A DNA stretch of 64,000 nt from Lyophyllum atratum. Taxonomy: Eukaryota; Basidiomycota; Agaricomycetes; Agaricales; Lyophyllaceae. The stretch spans positions 351,942 through 415,941 of the forward strand of contig JACGCN010000042.1 in NCBI GenBank assembly GCA_014905825.1. Reading direction: 5' to 3'. Every line of letters begins with the position of its first letter. Positions within the stretch are counted from its first letter, which is position 1. A model generated the notes under the pieces. That model made no database searches. It saw only the letters and a program-made list of their open reading frames with translations, and was not told where the DNA came from. Shown here piece after piece: positions 35,891-46,149 of the stretch. The position numbers were made by a program, and so were the translations under genes.

Positions 35891-36941
35891 ATGGCACCCT
35901 CCTTTCCCTCAACAGGGCGATTGTCGAGTCCGAATATCCCAGTGGACTCTCTCGCCATCCTGCTCTCGCATCGCGCCATAACCCAGACAGGATCCACTAT
36001 CCACCCCCGGCCTCGGGTCCCACATGTCAACTTCCTACCGGAGCAGTACAGCATTAGCGACAGGCCCACAGACGCGCAAGAACTCGACGTATCCCCCGGA
36101 CGCAACGTCACTTAGGCCATCGAATATCCCTTGTCTTCTCCTCCTAACCGCCACCGACGTCACCCCTCCCAGACTCGCATTCCTTCCTCGGCGCTTCCTC
36201 CGCTCCTGCGTCCTCTCCACACCCGCAGCCACACACGACCAGGACCTCTATCCCTCCTGGAGTCCCCCGGCATCGGTTTCGTCAACCTCAGAGATGGCTC
36301 TGGGCACGCCCACCTCCAGGAGGCGGCCCGATGGAAGGACCTCCGACTCATTGAGCTCGCGGCGAGCAAGGCGCGGACGCGTTTTCGGGGTATAGGAAGG
36401 GCAGGATGGCGGGGGAGAAAAGTACAGGGGAGGATGAACGTGTGAAGGTGTCTCTTCGGCAATGTGCGTGACTTTCCCCCCTCCTCTTCCTTTCTTTATT
36501 CCTTACCCTATCCCGAAACAGTCGTGAACCATAATACGACCCTCGTCGACCCGCACGGAGCCGTCCGTCCCGAAGATATACCCCAACAAGTACACCAACG
36601 TCGCGAAGGGGTACAATACGGTATACCCGGTGGGTTAGACCTCGAGAACGGGGTTCTCTCATGTACGCCCCCTCTTCCCTCCCTCCCTCCCTCTCTCCGC
36701 TAACAAAAACTCCTCTACACTACGTATAGGCTACCTTCACCAAGGAGATGAAACCATCTTTTCGCGGGGGAGCATCTCCATGAAGAGCGCGTCTTCGGAC
36801 CGCCTGCGCTTCAAGGTGAAAGCTGCGTCTGTGCCTGGCAAGAGGGGGGCAGAAAAAGAAATTCTGACACGAAGCTCCAACTTCGAGAGGACCCCGAAGA
36901 CCGGGAGCCATGGTACGTTTAGCGAACCGAATTGCAAGTAG
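35891..36941 (+). CDS. Hypothetical multi-exon protein, model incomplete
   Basis: An ATG at 35891 opens a 74-codon frame that ends at a TAG (36113). Protein-like sequence then continues in other frames: an Arg/Ser-rich segment about 36180-36390, then MAGEKSTGEDERVKVSLRQ, a GTGCGT-CAG intron near 36465-36524, VNHNTTLVDPHGAV and GGLDLENGVLS, a second intron, and YLHQGDETIFSRGSI to the stop at 36941. The last three segments join in frame, so the 3' half looks like a real gene. The 5' half needs at least one frame change near 36390. I do not recognise any domain. It may be a decaying gene, or have an exon I missed. Confidence 0.4.
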
Positions 36942-37693
36942 GGTCTAGTTCCTTTCCAAATGCAAACATTCTCTTCGGATTATCTCACAAGCGCGTGAAT
37001 GGCGCGTCAACCAAGCTGGGCTGAACTCGTTCAACTACCTACGTGATTCTACAGTATGCTACATTAAGTCTACACTATCATAGTATACATTATAGTGCGG
37101 CTGAAGTAACATATGTGGACAAGGAATTAAAATTAGTCCGCGTCAGATGAGCACCGAGAATCGATGGTAGGGTGTCCTGCGGTAGCCCTGCCTGGAACAA
37201 GGTAGGAACTTGGTAGCCATAAGATACTTAGAGCGACAAAGTTTGCAGACTGAGAGCTGCCTATGAGTCCGAGTAAACGAAAAACGCGATACCGAGAATA
37301 ACTCATATGAAGCCACGTGAAGGGCTCGTAAGATAAGATGATGTTATTAGATTGGGCTTAGATTGGACCCGAGTATTCAATCAAGTGCTTCAGAGTGCTT
37401 TGAATCGAGTGGTAGCATACTTAAGATGCGTACACGGGCTTGCGCTGTATACTTCTGCGAGCAGGAGAGACGTTATGAAAACTTTCGTCAGGAAACATTG
37501 ACAAAACGCAAATGTGGCTGAAATCAGGACCCCGGCGACTGGGTCCTCGGACCTTGAGCTGGAGCTTCGTGTTAGCGATTTGGATTCCGCCCCCCTCTTG
37601 GTGCCTGGCGCACCAATCAGCGGCCATGATATATGAACAAGCACCACGTGTCGAGGCTGCGAGGTAGACAGCGGCGCTGGGGAGGAGCATCGA
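36942..37693. other. Intergenic region
   Basis: AT-rich DNA with no gene-like frame. A short palindromic stretch occurs around 37053-37095 (ACAGTATGC, CATAGTATAC). Nothing else is recognised. Confidence 0.4.
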
Positions 37694-38645
37694 GTGGTGT
37701 CGGAGATACTGGCAGGCCAAGAGCAGTGGGGAGGAGTATTGAGCGGTGTAGCAGGGAGGGGCAGGCCAAGAGCGGTGGGGAGACTAGAGCGGGGAGTGCG
37801 AAGGGGAGGGGGGAGACGGAGTTGGGAGAGTGAGGAGAGTGGTATGATGACTGGGAGGAGTGAGGTGGGGCCTGGGGAGGTAGCGCCTCTTCTGGGACAT
37901 TGTCATAACACGGGGCTGGGGGGTCGGCGGCGAGCTCTTGGATCCAGCTGGGAGGGCGGGGGGGGAAGAGGATTCGAGTCCGGATCTTCTTTCCCCCCGG
38001 GCAACGTCGCAAAGAGGAGGAGGATGAAGAGGGGGAGACGACGGGGGTGTTGGGGAGAGCTCGAGTGGGGAGTCGCAGGGGGAGGGGGGAGGGGGAGGGT
38101 GCCGCCGTATAAGGAGACGTTTGAGCTGCAGGGGAACATTGCGATAACGCAGATGGAGCTCCTCGGGAGAGGGAGGTGGTGGAGGCGCTGAGGGAGTCGT
38201 TTGCAGAGGTCTAAGGGCTGCTCGAGTATGTTGATATGGCCGGGGCACGGGAGGGGTGGTGGACGAGGAGGGTGGAGGGGGAGAGGAGGACGCAGAAGTA
38301 CCGAGAGGAGAGTTCGGAGAGTCTGGTTAGGTTGCGGGAGCTGAGGACAAGGAGTACGAGGAGGAGGCGTCGGTACCTGATGCGAGATCCAAGTGTGGGG
38401 GTGACGCTGGGGGTGTTGGGTAGGGCGGTCACGGAGGAAGGGGAGGGGTATCTTCCGGAGATAAATTGGGCGCCGACGGTGCTGAAGGAGTGGGGGGGAG
38501 GATGAAGCTCGGGTCAACGCCGGTGGGGAGGGCGACGCCGAAGAGGACGCAGACGCCGGCTACGGCTACCTTGGTCCCCTCGACGTCATCTGCGACCCCA
38601 CGCCGAACCATTCGAGGCTGCAAAGGGTATGATTTCATTCAGTGA
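37694..38645 (+). pseudogene. Degraded coiled-coil-like coding region in purine-rich DNA
   Basis: Strongly G+A-rich on the plus strand. Protein-like segments appear in changing frames: PPYKETFELQGNIAITQMEL near 38100, then VVEALRESFAEV, an in-frame TAA at about 38212, then LLEYVDMAGAREGWWTRRVE and an Arg/Glu-rich helix to about 38370, and a Thr/Pro-rich end from 38501 to the stop at 38643. The helical parts look like a coiled coil. At least one frameshift and one stop separate them, so I call it a pseudogene. A short unrecognised intron covering the stop cannot be excluded. Confidence 0.4.
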
Positions 38646-39311
38646 GAAAGCGAAAAGACTGCAAGCCGCATGTAACTATCGTGTAACTACCCCAAAAATC
38701 GTTCCTAGATCACTGTGAGAAACGCTCTGCACGTATTTAAATACGCGGGAGACGGGAAGTCCAGTCGACGGCTGCGAAGGGAAAGATTTATAGTCTACGG
38801 TCTTAAGAGATTTCGAGCCGTGCTTTTCCTTTCATGTCCTGCTCCACACGCAGGCGTCCCGCAGAGTACATGCGTGGCATACTCTCCTCGAAAAACGCGG
38901 GGAAAATGCTCCTGTGCCGCTGCGGCACTCGAATCGGGATGATACGAATCAGACGCAATGGCGACGTTCCGTGTCCTCCCACCGAATATTCATCGATGCG
39001 CCTCCACTCGGACTTGGCCTCATCAACAGCCCCGACGTTGGCTGGGCCGCACAATAACCCCCCAATGGCGAGAGTCACCTGATCAAGATGGCTACTAGCA
39101 CGCAGCCGAATACCTGCTAGACAAATACTGTTACAAACAGACACAGCCCGCTGTTTTATTCTCATACAACCGGCTGAATACAGCGGGTACTGTGGGCTGC
39201 ACGAGATACAAGACAGTTCAATTAAACTATTTTGAGTGCTCATGCAGAAAATGATTCTTCCCAACAATTTAGCATGAGGGAAAGGCTAGAGGTCTGGAAG
39301 CTACTATCATA
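38646..39311. other. Intergenic region
   Basis: No supported gene. Short frames on both strands (38715-38942, 38803-39267) overlap one another and have no domain. Confidence 0.4.
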
Positions 39312-39381
39312 ATCAGGATAGTTTATTTAAACCGTCCTGGCCATAGTTAGGATAGGTTATTTGAACCATCCTGGCCATAGT
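39312..39381. repeat. Left fragment of the GGATAG minisatellite
   Basis: Two units of the 33-34 bp repeat (AGGATAGTTTATTTAAACCG then TCCTGGCCATAGTT) lie left of the hAT element. The last eight bases, GCCATAGT at 39374-39381, are the left copy of the target-site duplication. The same array continues right of the element at 43011. Confidence 0.85.
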
Positions 39382-42300
39382 TAGTGATAGCCACGGGTCG
39401 CCCAACCCGCACGGGTCATGTACCCGGGGTAGTACGGGTTTGGGTGCGGGTATGGTTTCATATACCCAGCGACGACCCCTACCCTACATGTAGGGGTACG
39501 GGTCAGACGTCTACATATACAAACATATGTGATCGAGACCTATGTAGTTTTACTAATAAAATTTCACCATAAACCTTACACCCCAAACGGTACACCATGG
39601 CGCCGTCAAAAAAAAACGAGACTGCTCGCAAATCAAGATCACAATCCAACAAAAACATGGGAGTCAAACCATCCCGAAACAGCAAACAGCCTGCCAAGAC
39701 CCAAAAGCCGACTCGTCGCGCCTCTGTTGCTGATAGTGATGACGACAATGATGCACCGATGGCACCCCCCGGAGGAACCCTGAGCGGCGACGAAGGTCAT
39801 ATACTCGAAGAGGCGTTAAGCGGCGGCGGCGGCACAGAGGGGAATTCAAGCGCCGCGGATGATCCCATGGAAATTGATGATGAGCCTTCAGAGGATGAGG
39901 ACAACGAACTGGGTGAGTCCAAGTGTGATATTGAGAGTGAATATTTCACTTACCACCAGTGAAACCTTAGCTCGACTATCAAAAGATTGGACTAGGCCCA
40001 TTTACGCCTTCTTTAAACCCGTCCCGGACATCCGTTACGTTGATGGGAAGCGCTGCCATGAATTCGAGTGCGGCGCCAAGTACTGTAAAGGAAAGAGTCG
40101 TCTCGTTAGGCGCTTTCTCCATACATCAGACAAAAACTCGACTGGAAACTTACGGCGGCACGCCAAGAAGTGTTGGGGACAAGATGTCATCGAGGCAGCC
40201 GACGACGCGGCAAATGCGGACGAGGCACGCGAAACAATAGCGGCCAATCCAAAGCTGCGGTCTGGGGATATTACGGAAGCCTTTGCACGAAAGGGGAAGG
40301 GGAAGGTGACGTACTCGTATCGACAACACACGAAAGCAGAAGCCAGGTACGTCAATCAAGTCCCTGCGAATGGTTTTGCTGATTTGATGGTCGTCCCGAA
40401 GGGCTGAGTATGTTAGATGGATTTCCGAGAGCCTTCGACCTATCGACATCGTGAAGGATCGAGGTTTTATCAATCTCATGAAGACTGGAAGGCCGGAGAC
40501 TTACATACCTTCTCCTTCCACCATTTCGTGTGACATCAAGCTCGTGTTCGCCAAGACAAAAGAACGCGTTGGAAAGTTGCTTCAGGTGGGTCAGAGACAC
40601 ACTATAAAATTCCGAGACAGATGACGAACCTCGAAGTCCAATAGGAGCATGACAGCGCTCTCAACTTCATGACCGACGCCTGGACATCGCCGAATCACCG
40701 TTCCTTCGTCGCGTTTAGTACGGCATTTGAAACTAATGGTGTGCCGGTTGTCCTTCTTCTTGACTTTGTCGAGGTCGCGAAGTCCCACACCGGAGTGAAT
40801 CTTGCTGAGGCGTTTGCGACGATGTTGAAGGATTTTGGAATTGAGGACAAGGTGAGCATTTTCGATTAAAGGAACATGCTACTCACCATACCTCGTTTAG
40901 ATCTTGAGTGTTACTTGTGACAATGCCTCGCCGAACATCGTCATGATTGACGAACTTGAGGAGCTCGTGGAATCGTTCCCCGGCCAGCCGAATCTAACGC
41001 GTTGCTTCACGCACATCACGAGCCTGGTGGCGAAAACCGTCGTTCGTCAGTTTGATGTCCCGAAGAAAAAGGCGGATGCCGCTCTCGATGATGCTGAGAA
41101 AGAATTGCAAGAGCTTGCTGCAGGCGAGGACCTCGAAGATCTTGCAATGCAGGTCGAAGAGCGTAGGCGACAGATCAACGGCGAGTCGGGTGAGAATTTG
41201 GAGGACGACGACCTTGATGATTGGGAGGACCAGCGTGCCTTGCTGCCAGAGGATGAGAGGGAGCGGCTTGACGAGAGCATTCGGCCAGTTAGACTGGTTC
41301 TCGTGAAGGTTAGTAGGTCCAAGTGTTATCAACGCTAAACATACCTCTACTTATGCACCCATAGATTCGAAAAATCGCGTTTGCCATCATCAACTCCTCC
41401 ACCAAACTGCTCCCAAAGTGGTTCGAGACGCTGAAGTCACTGAAATTAAAGGGTCGAAAAATGCCGCGCGACGTACAAACCCGATGGAATTCCACATACG
41501 ACATGCTACGTTTCGCGCTTGACTATCGAAAGGCGGTCAACGCACTGGCAGGGGACAAGGACAATGGAATGCGGAAGTTTGAGTTGGACGCTCGAGAGTG
41601 GGAGCTTGCGGAGCAGTTGTGTGAGGTGTTAGAGGTGCGTTGTGGACCCAGGTGGGCGCATATCTTGACAGCTGACACAACATGTGATTCGCCCTCTTTA
41701 CCACTGCCCCTTTACCGCCGATGCTTCTTCACCGCGGTGTTTCCTTACCACCAACGCTCCTTCACCGCTGCCGACTGCGCTCGTCGTTCTTTCCCACCAT
41801 GCTCATTGTCGACCTCACTCTCTCCCGTGCTTTTTACCTCAGGTCTTCAAGGATGCGACTTTGTTCTTTTCACGTTCGACACCTAATCTCGCGACGGTCA
41901 TTCCAGCCATGGATCACATCGACGAGGTCTTAACAACCGCATCGATTAATCAGAGAAGATTCGAACCAGCCATCCGCGCGGCGCTTTCACTGGCCAAGAA
42001 AACACTTAACCGGTATTACAACATGACTGATCAGTCCGAGGTATATCGGATTGCCATGGGTAAGTCTTCTCTATCCTGCTAAACAGTTTGACATGCTCAG
42101 GCTTGCTTCGAAACAGTCCTCCACCCCTCTCGTAAGCTGGAATACTTCAAGACCGTCAAATGGGAACAAGAGTGGATCAATACCGCAGAGGATGTTGTCA
42201 GGACCGAATACAACCGTTCCTATGCTACTCGAAATCGCCCGGCGCCCGAGGAACCCCTCGAGGAACCCCCCAAGGTAAGCTAATCATTACAGGCTGACAT

Positions 42301-43010
42301 TCTCTTGCTATATCCTAACGATGTTCTTTAGCGACCGTCACAAACTACCAAGGTCAACATCTTCGACACCATCGCGGCGTTTTCGGCCTCGACTCCGCAA
42401 ACTCCGGTCGACGAACTTACCGCATATCTCAGCACTCCGGTTGAGCCAGTTGCCGATCCCCTCAAGTGGTGGGTTGAAAAGCGAAGTGTGTGGCCAAATC
42501 TTGCGAGAATGGCACTGGACTACTTGTCCATCCCTGGTAAGTCATCTTACATGTTAAGCTTTACTTCTCACAGCTAATTGTCGAGCCTGGGTCATAGCTA
42601 CGTCTACTGATGTTGAGCGGGTGTTCAGCCGCGGTCGAATTCTTCTCTCCCACACGCGCAACCGCCTGTCCGCACAAACCACACGTGCATTGATGTGTCT
42701 TGGAGGGTGGAGCGTTCTCGGCCTCATCAAGGATCAAGATATCAAGGCTGCGTCAATACTTCCGGATGTCGATGACGAGATAGAAGATGTACAGGGATGG
42801 GATAGTATTTTACATGGCCACTAGGACAGTTTTGCGTAGTTACAGTGTCTAACCCGTAGTAAACCCGTGACCCGCACGCAACCCGCTGAACCCATTTGAC
42901 CCATCAAGGAACCCGACCCGTACCCGACCCATATGTGTGGGTGTGGGTAGATGGGGGTGAGGGTACGGGTATGTTTTGACTTACCCTAGGGTGACCCGTG
43001 GTGATCACTA
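39382..43010 (+). mobile_element. hAT-family DNA transposon, apparently complete
   Basis: The left end begins TAGTGATAGCCACGGGTCGC; the right end, read on the minus strand, begins TAGTGATCACCACGGGTCAC, so the terminal inverted repeats agree at 19 of the first 22 bases. The element is flanked by GCCATAGT at 39374-39381 and 43011-43018, an 8 bp target-site duplication as expected for hAT. Subterminal regions at both ends carry many ACGGGT / ACCCGT motifs in alternating orientation, typical transposase-binding clusters. It encodes one multi-exon transposase. The intact ends, duplication and open transposase suggest a recent insertion. Confidence 0.92.
39597..42824 (+). CDS. hAT transposase
   Basis: Ten exons: 39597-39912, 39971-40346, 40402-40585, 40645-40851, 40901-41308, 41365-41634, 41843-42059, 42117-42274, 42332-42536, 42598-42824; 855 residues, no internal stop. 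Order of domains: a basic/acidic disordered N-terminus; a BED-type zinc-finger-like region (RCHEFECGAKYC ... NLRRHAKKC); the catalytic region with NFMTDAWTSPNHRSF, SVTCDNASPN (likely first catalytic Asp area) and RDVQTRWNSTYDMLRF; and the C-terminal hAT dimerisation domain DPLKWWVEKRSVWPNLARMA ... TSTDVERVFSRGRIL. Cut-and-paste transposition follows from the family. Intron 6 is 208 nt; the others are 49-61. The long linker before QTRWNST is Glu/Asp-rich. Looks functional. Confidence 0.92.
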
Positions 43011-44145
43011 GCCATAGTTAGGATAGTTTATTTGAACCGTTCTGGCCATAGTCACTAGGATAGCTGATTTGTACCGTCGTGGTCATAGTTAGGATAGGTT
43101 ATTTGAACGGTCCTGGCCATAGTTAGGATAGTTCATTTAAGCCATCCTGGCCATACTTAGGATAGCTTATTTCAACTGTTGTGGTTGTAGTTGGGATAGC
43201 TAATTTCAACTATTGTGGTCATAGTTAGGATATCTTTTTTGAACCATCCTGGCCATAGTTAGGATAGTTTATTTGAACCGTTCTGGCCATAGTCACTAGG
43301 ATAGCTGATTTGAACCGTCGTGGTCGTAGTTAGGATAGCTAATTTCAACCGTCGTGGTCATAGTTAGGATATTTTTTTTGAACTATCCTGGCCATGCTTA
43401 AAATAGCTTATTTCAACTGTTGTGGTTGTAGTCGGGATAGCTTATTTGAACCGTCCTGGCCATAGTTAGGATATGTTTTTTGAACCATCCTGGCCATAGT
43501 TAGGATAGTTTATTTGAACCGTTCTGGCCATAGTCACTAGGATAGCTGATTTGAACCGTCGTGGTCGTAGTTAGGATAGCTAATTTCAACCGTCGTGGTC
43601 ATAGTTAGGATACTTTTTTTGAACTATCCTGGCCATGCTTAAAATAGCTTATTTCAACTCAGGCTGTTGTGGTTGTGGTCGGGATAGCTTATTTGAACCG
43701 TCCTGGCCATAGTTAGGATATGTTTTTTGGACCATCCTGGCCATAGTAAGGATAGTTTATTTGAACCGTTCTGGCCATAGTCACTAGGATAGCTGATTTG
43801 AACCGTCGTGGTCGTAGTTAGGATAGCTAATTTCAATTGTCGTGGTCATAGTTAGGATACTTTTTTTGAACTATCCTGGCCATGCTTAAAATAGCTTATT
43901 TCAACTGTTGTGGTTGTAGTCGGGATAGCTTATTTGAACCGTCCTGGCCGTAGTTAGGATATGTTTTTTGAACCATCCTGGCCATAGTCAGGATAGTTTA
44001 TTTTGAACCAATCTGGCCATAGTCACTAGGATAGCTGATTTGAACCGTCGTGGTTTTAGGATAGCTTATTTGAACCATCCTGGCCATACTTATGATAGCT
44101 TATTTCAACCGTCGTGGTCATAGTTGGGACAGTTCATTTCGGGCA
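43011..44145. repeat. 33-34 bp minisatellite with ~241 bp higher-order period
   Basis: Units read approximately ATAGTTAGGATAGCTTATTT then GAACCGTCCTGGCC. Variants recur in a fixed order: the diagnostic CATAGTCACTAGGATAGCTG starts at 43047, 43288, 43529, 43776 and 44018, so blocks of seven units have been amplified together. The first eight bases, GCCATAGT at 43011-43018, are the right-hand target duplication of the hAT element, which inserted inside the array. Confidence 0.92.
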
Positions 44146-44201
44146 TCTGGGGGTCAGGGTTTTGATACACGAGAATATCTGTGGCTAGCCAATTTATATG
44201 T

Positions 44202-46069
44202 CTACCATGCTACTGTCACCTTCTCCTCCTCTTCTCCCTCCTCCAACTTGTTGTACTTGTCAATCAAGAAGTTGACCGATTTCTTGATAAGCTTGCGTGA
44301 AAACTTGACCTCGTCAGCTTTGAGACTGCCATGGTAAAAATCATCCAGTGTCAGTCCAAACCTATCCCGCAAGGCCTGAATAATGAAAAGTCGATCTCTA
44401 GGTGTCAAAATCTCCTCCTTGCTGAAGCCTTCCGTGACAACAGCCCCTTTGATGACCTCCGAGACTGACCAAGTCTTCCAGATGATAAAGCCTAAAAGAG
44501 CATCATCTTCGCGGCATCCGCAGCTAAAACATTTTCCCCCTGTATCCTGTCTGGTGCTTTTGTCCGATTTTTTCTTGTTAGCAGTAGGCTTTCGAAGTCC
44601 GGTTGGGTCCGGTTTTCGGCCCATTTTGGCCGCAACCGCAACCGCAACCGGTTGGCAAACATACCCGGAAAGTACAACTGACGACCGAACCGCGCAGGAC
44701 CGGTCGGCATCAGTTGCATCCACTCTGGGGACCGGTCTGGACCGGTTGCGACTGAACCGGGTTGCAGCCGGTCGCAGTCAGTCGCGACCGGTCATGACCG
44801 ACGACGACACGACGAAATGACTTAGTGTATGTCCGAGAATCTACTTGAGAATAGAACTTGCATTGAAAACATATACAATAGAAGGTATCTACTACATGAA
44901 ACAGTAAGTACTACGGAAAGAAAGAGCCCCCAAGTTGCAACAATCGGGTAACGCGGTCAGGGGTTGTCGAAATATTTTGATCGCACGACATGGGCACGGT
45001 CGGGCGACATGGCGACGGTCGGGAGACGTGGCTGGGTCGTGGTCATTGTATTTGCGCGACATGGCGGAGGCTGCAGGACGCAGCGGCGGTCAGAGACATG
45101 ATGTGGGTGTAGGCGAGTGGGTGACGTGGCGATGTGGTGGCAGGCGGGGCCTTTCACGAGTCGTAGTGGGCTGCCTCGAGTGTCTTCAGGTGACGTGCCA
45201 GCGATGCGAGGCTTCGGGGGCAGAACCTTTCCTTTCCCGACTCGTGGTGGGCTGCCTCGAGCGTCGTCGAGTGACGTGGCGGTTGACGCAGGCTTCGGCG
45301 CGTGCAGGGGGGTTGGAGTGGGGGCTGTGGTGCCTAGACGCCGTCTCCAGGTGGTCAGTGGTCAGGAAATACTCGAGGTGGGTGCGACGACGCACCTTGC
45401 GGCTCTCCCCCAGCTGGGGTCTGCCCTCGTTGCCTCCCCTGCCAATCCGTCGCTCCTTCGTTGGTTGTCCTTCTGGAGATCCCACAGAGGCCTTGCAATG
45501 CGTTGTGGGGTATGTGGTTGGCAGTGATCCAGCGCCAGGGAACGCAACGGCGGTGGTTGTGCTGGTAGTCGTAGTGTAAGGAGTTGCCTTGCTTGTTGAT
45601 GTATAGCATGTGACTTGTGGGCGGTTTGGACCGGTCACGACTGGTCCTAACCGGTTGTGGCAGGCCGGCCATTTCCGAGGAACCGCAACCGTGGGCTTTG
45701 GAAATCCGTGGCAACCGCAACCGGAAGTCCGGTTGTTTGCGGTTGCAGTCCGGTCAAGTTGCGGTCTTTTCCGGTTGGCGCAACCGGACCTCGAAAGCCT
45801 AGTTAGCAGCTCGTTCTGCGATGACTCCTTCAATTGCGTTACGTCCATCTGGCATTCCATTCCACTTTTTGGTCACTTTGTCTTTGTGGGTGTGGTAAAT
45901 GCAAAAAGTGTTGTTGCGGTTGGTGGTCAGGACCTCGAGTGCAAGTCGTCGGGATGTAGTGGCTGCCTCTGGAAGGAACTCTTGCTCGGTTCGAATTTTG
46001 TTTTTGAATTCATCATTCAAATGAGCTTCAGTACCTCCAAGCCAATTTTCGAGATCTTGAAGGCCATGT
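44202..46069 (-). pseudogene. Unknown gene fragment interrupted by a transposon
   Basis: Minus-strand coding sequence runs from about 46069 to 45802 and resumes at 44584 down to the stop at 44202. The two parts are separated by the 1,217 bp element and meet at the same codon phase in the duplicated GTTAGCAG, so the pre-insertion frame was open for about 214 codons. The part left of the insertion has a CFSCGC motif, then LLGFIIWKTWSVSEVIKGA and SRKLIKKSVNFLIDKYNKL. I recognise no domain. The 5' end is not found; it would run toward the satellite array. The open frame could itself belong to an older transposon. Confidence 0.5.
44585..45801. mobile_element. Non-autonomous hAT-like element
   Basis: The left end starts TAGGCTTTCGAAGTCCGGTT and the right end, read on the minus strand, starts TAGGCTTTCGAGGTCCGGTT: 19 of 20 bases agree. 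Flanks are GTTAGCAG at 44577-44584 and 45802-45809, an 8 bp target duplication. The 1,217 bp interior has no long coding frame. Both ends carry clustered ACCGCAACCG / CCGGTTG motifs, and the middle has short degenerate repeats around CGACATGG-CGACGGTCGGG. The ends differ from the 39.4 kb element, so it belongs to another hAT family and needs a transposase from elsewhere. Confidence 0.85.
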
Positions 46070-46149
46070 GCTTTTTAAAAATTATAAGAGGTTTTTGTAA
46101 ATGGGTGGGGGTTAGGCCTAGGTTGGGGCTAGGATTTGTGATTATTTCG

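Noticed and set aside
44935..45860. Open frames inside the 1.2 kb hAT-like element
   Set aside because: Low-complexity, present on both strands, and no transposase motif.
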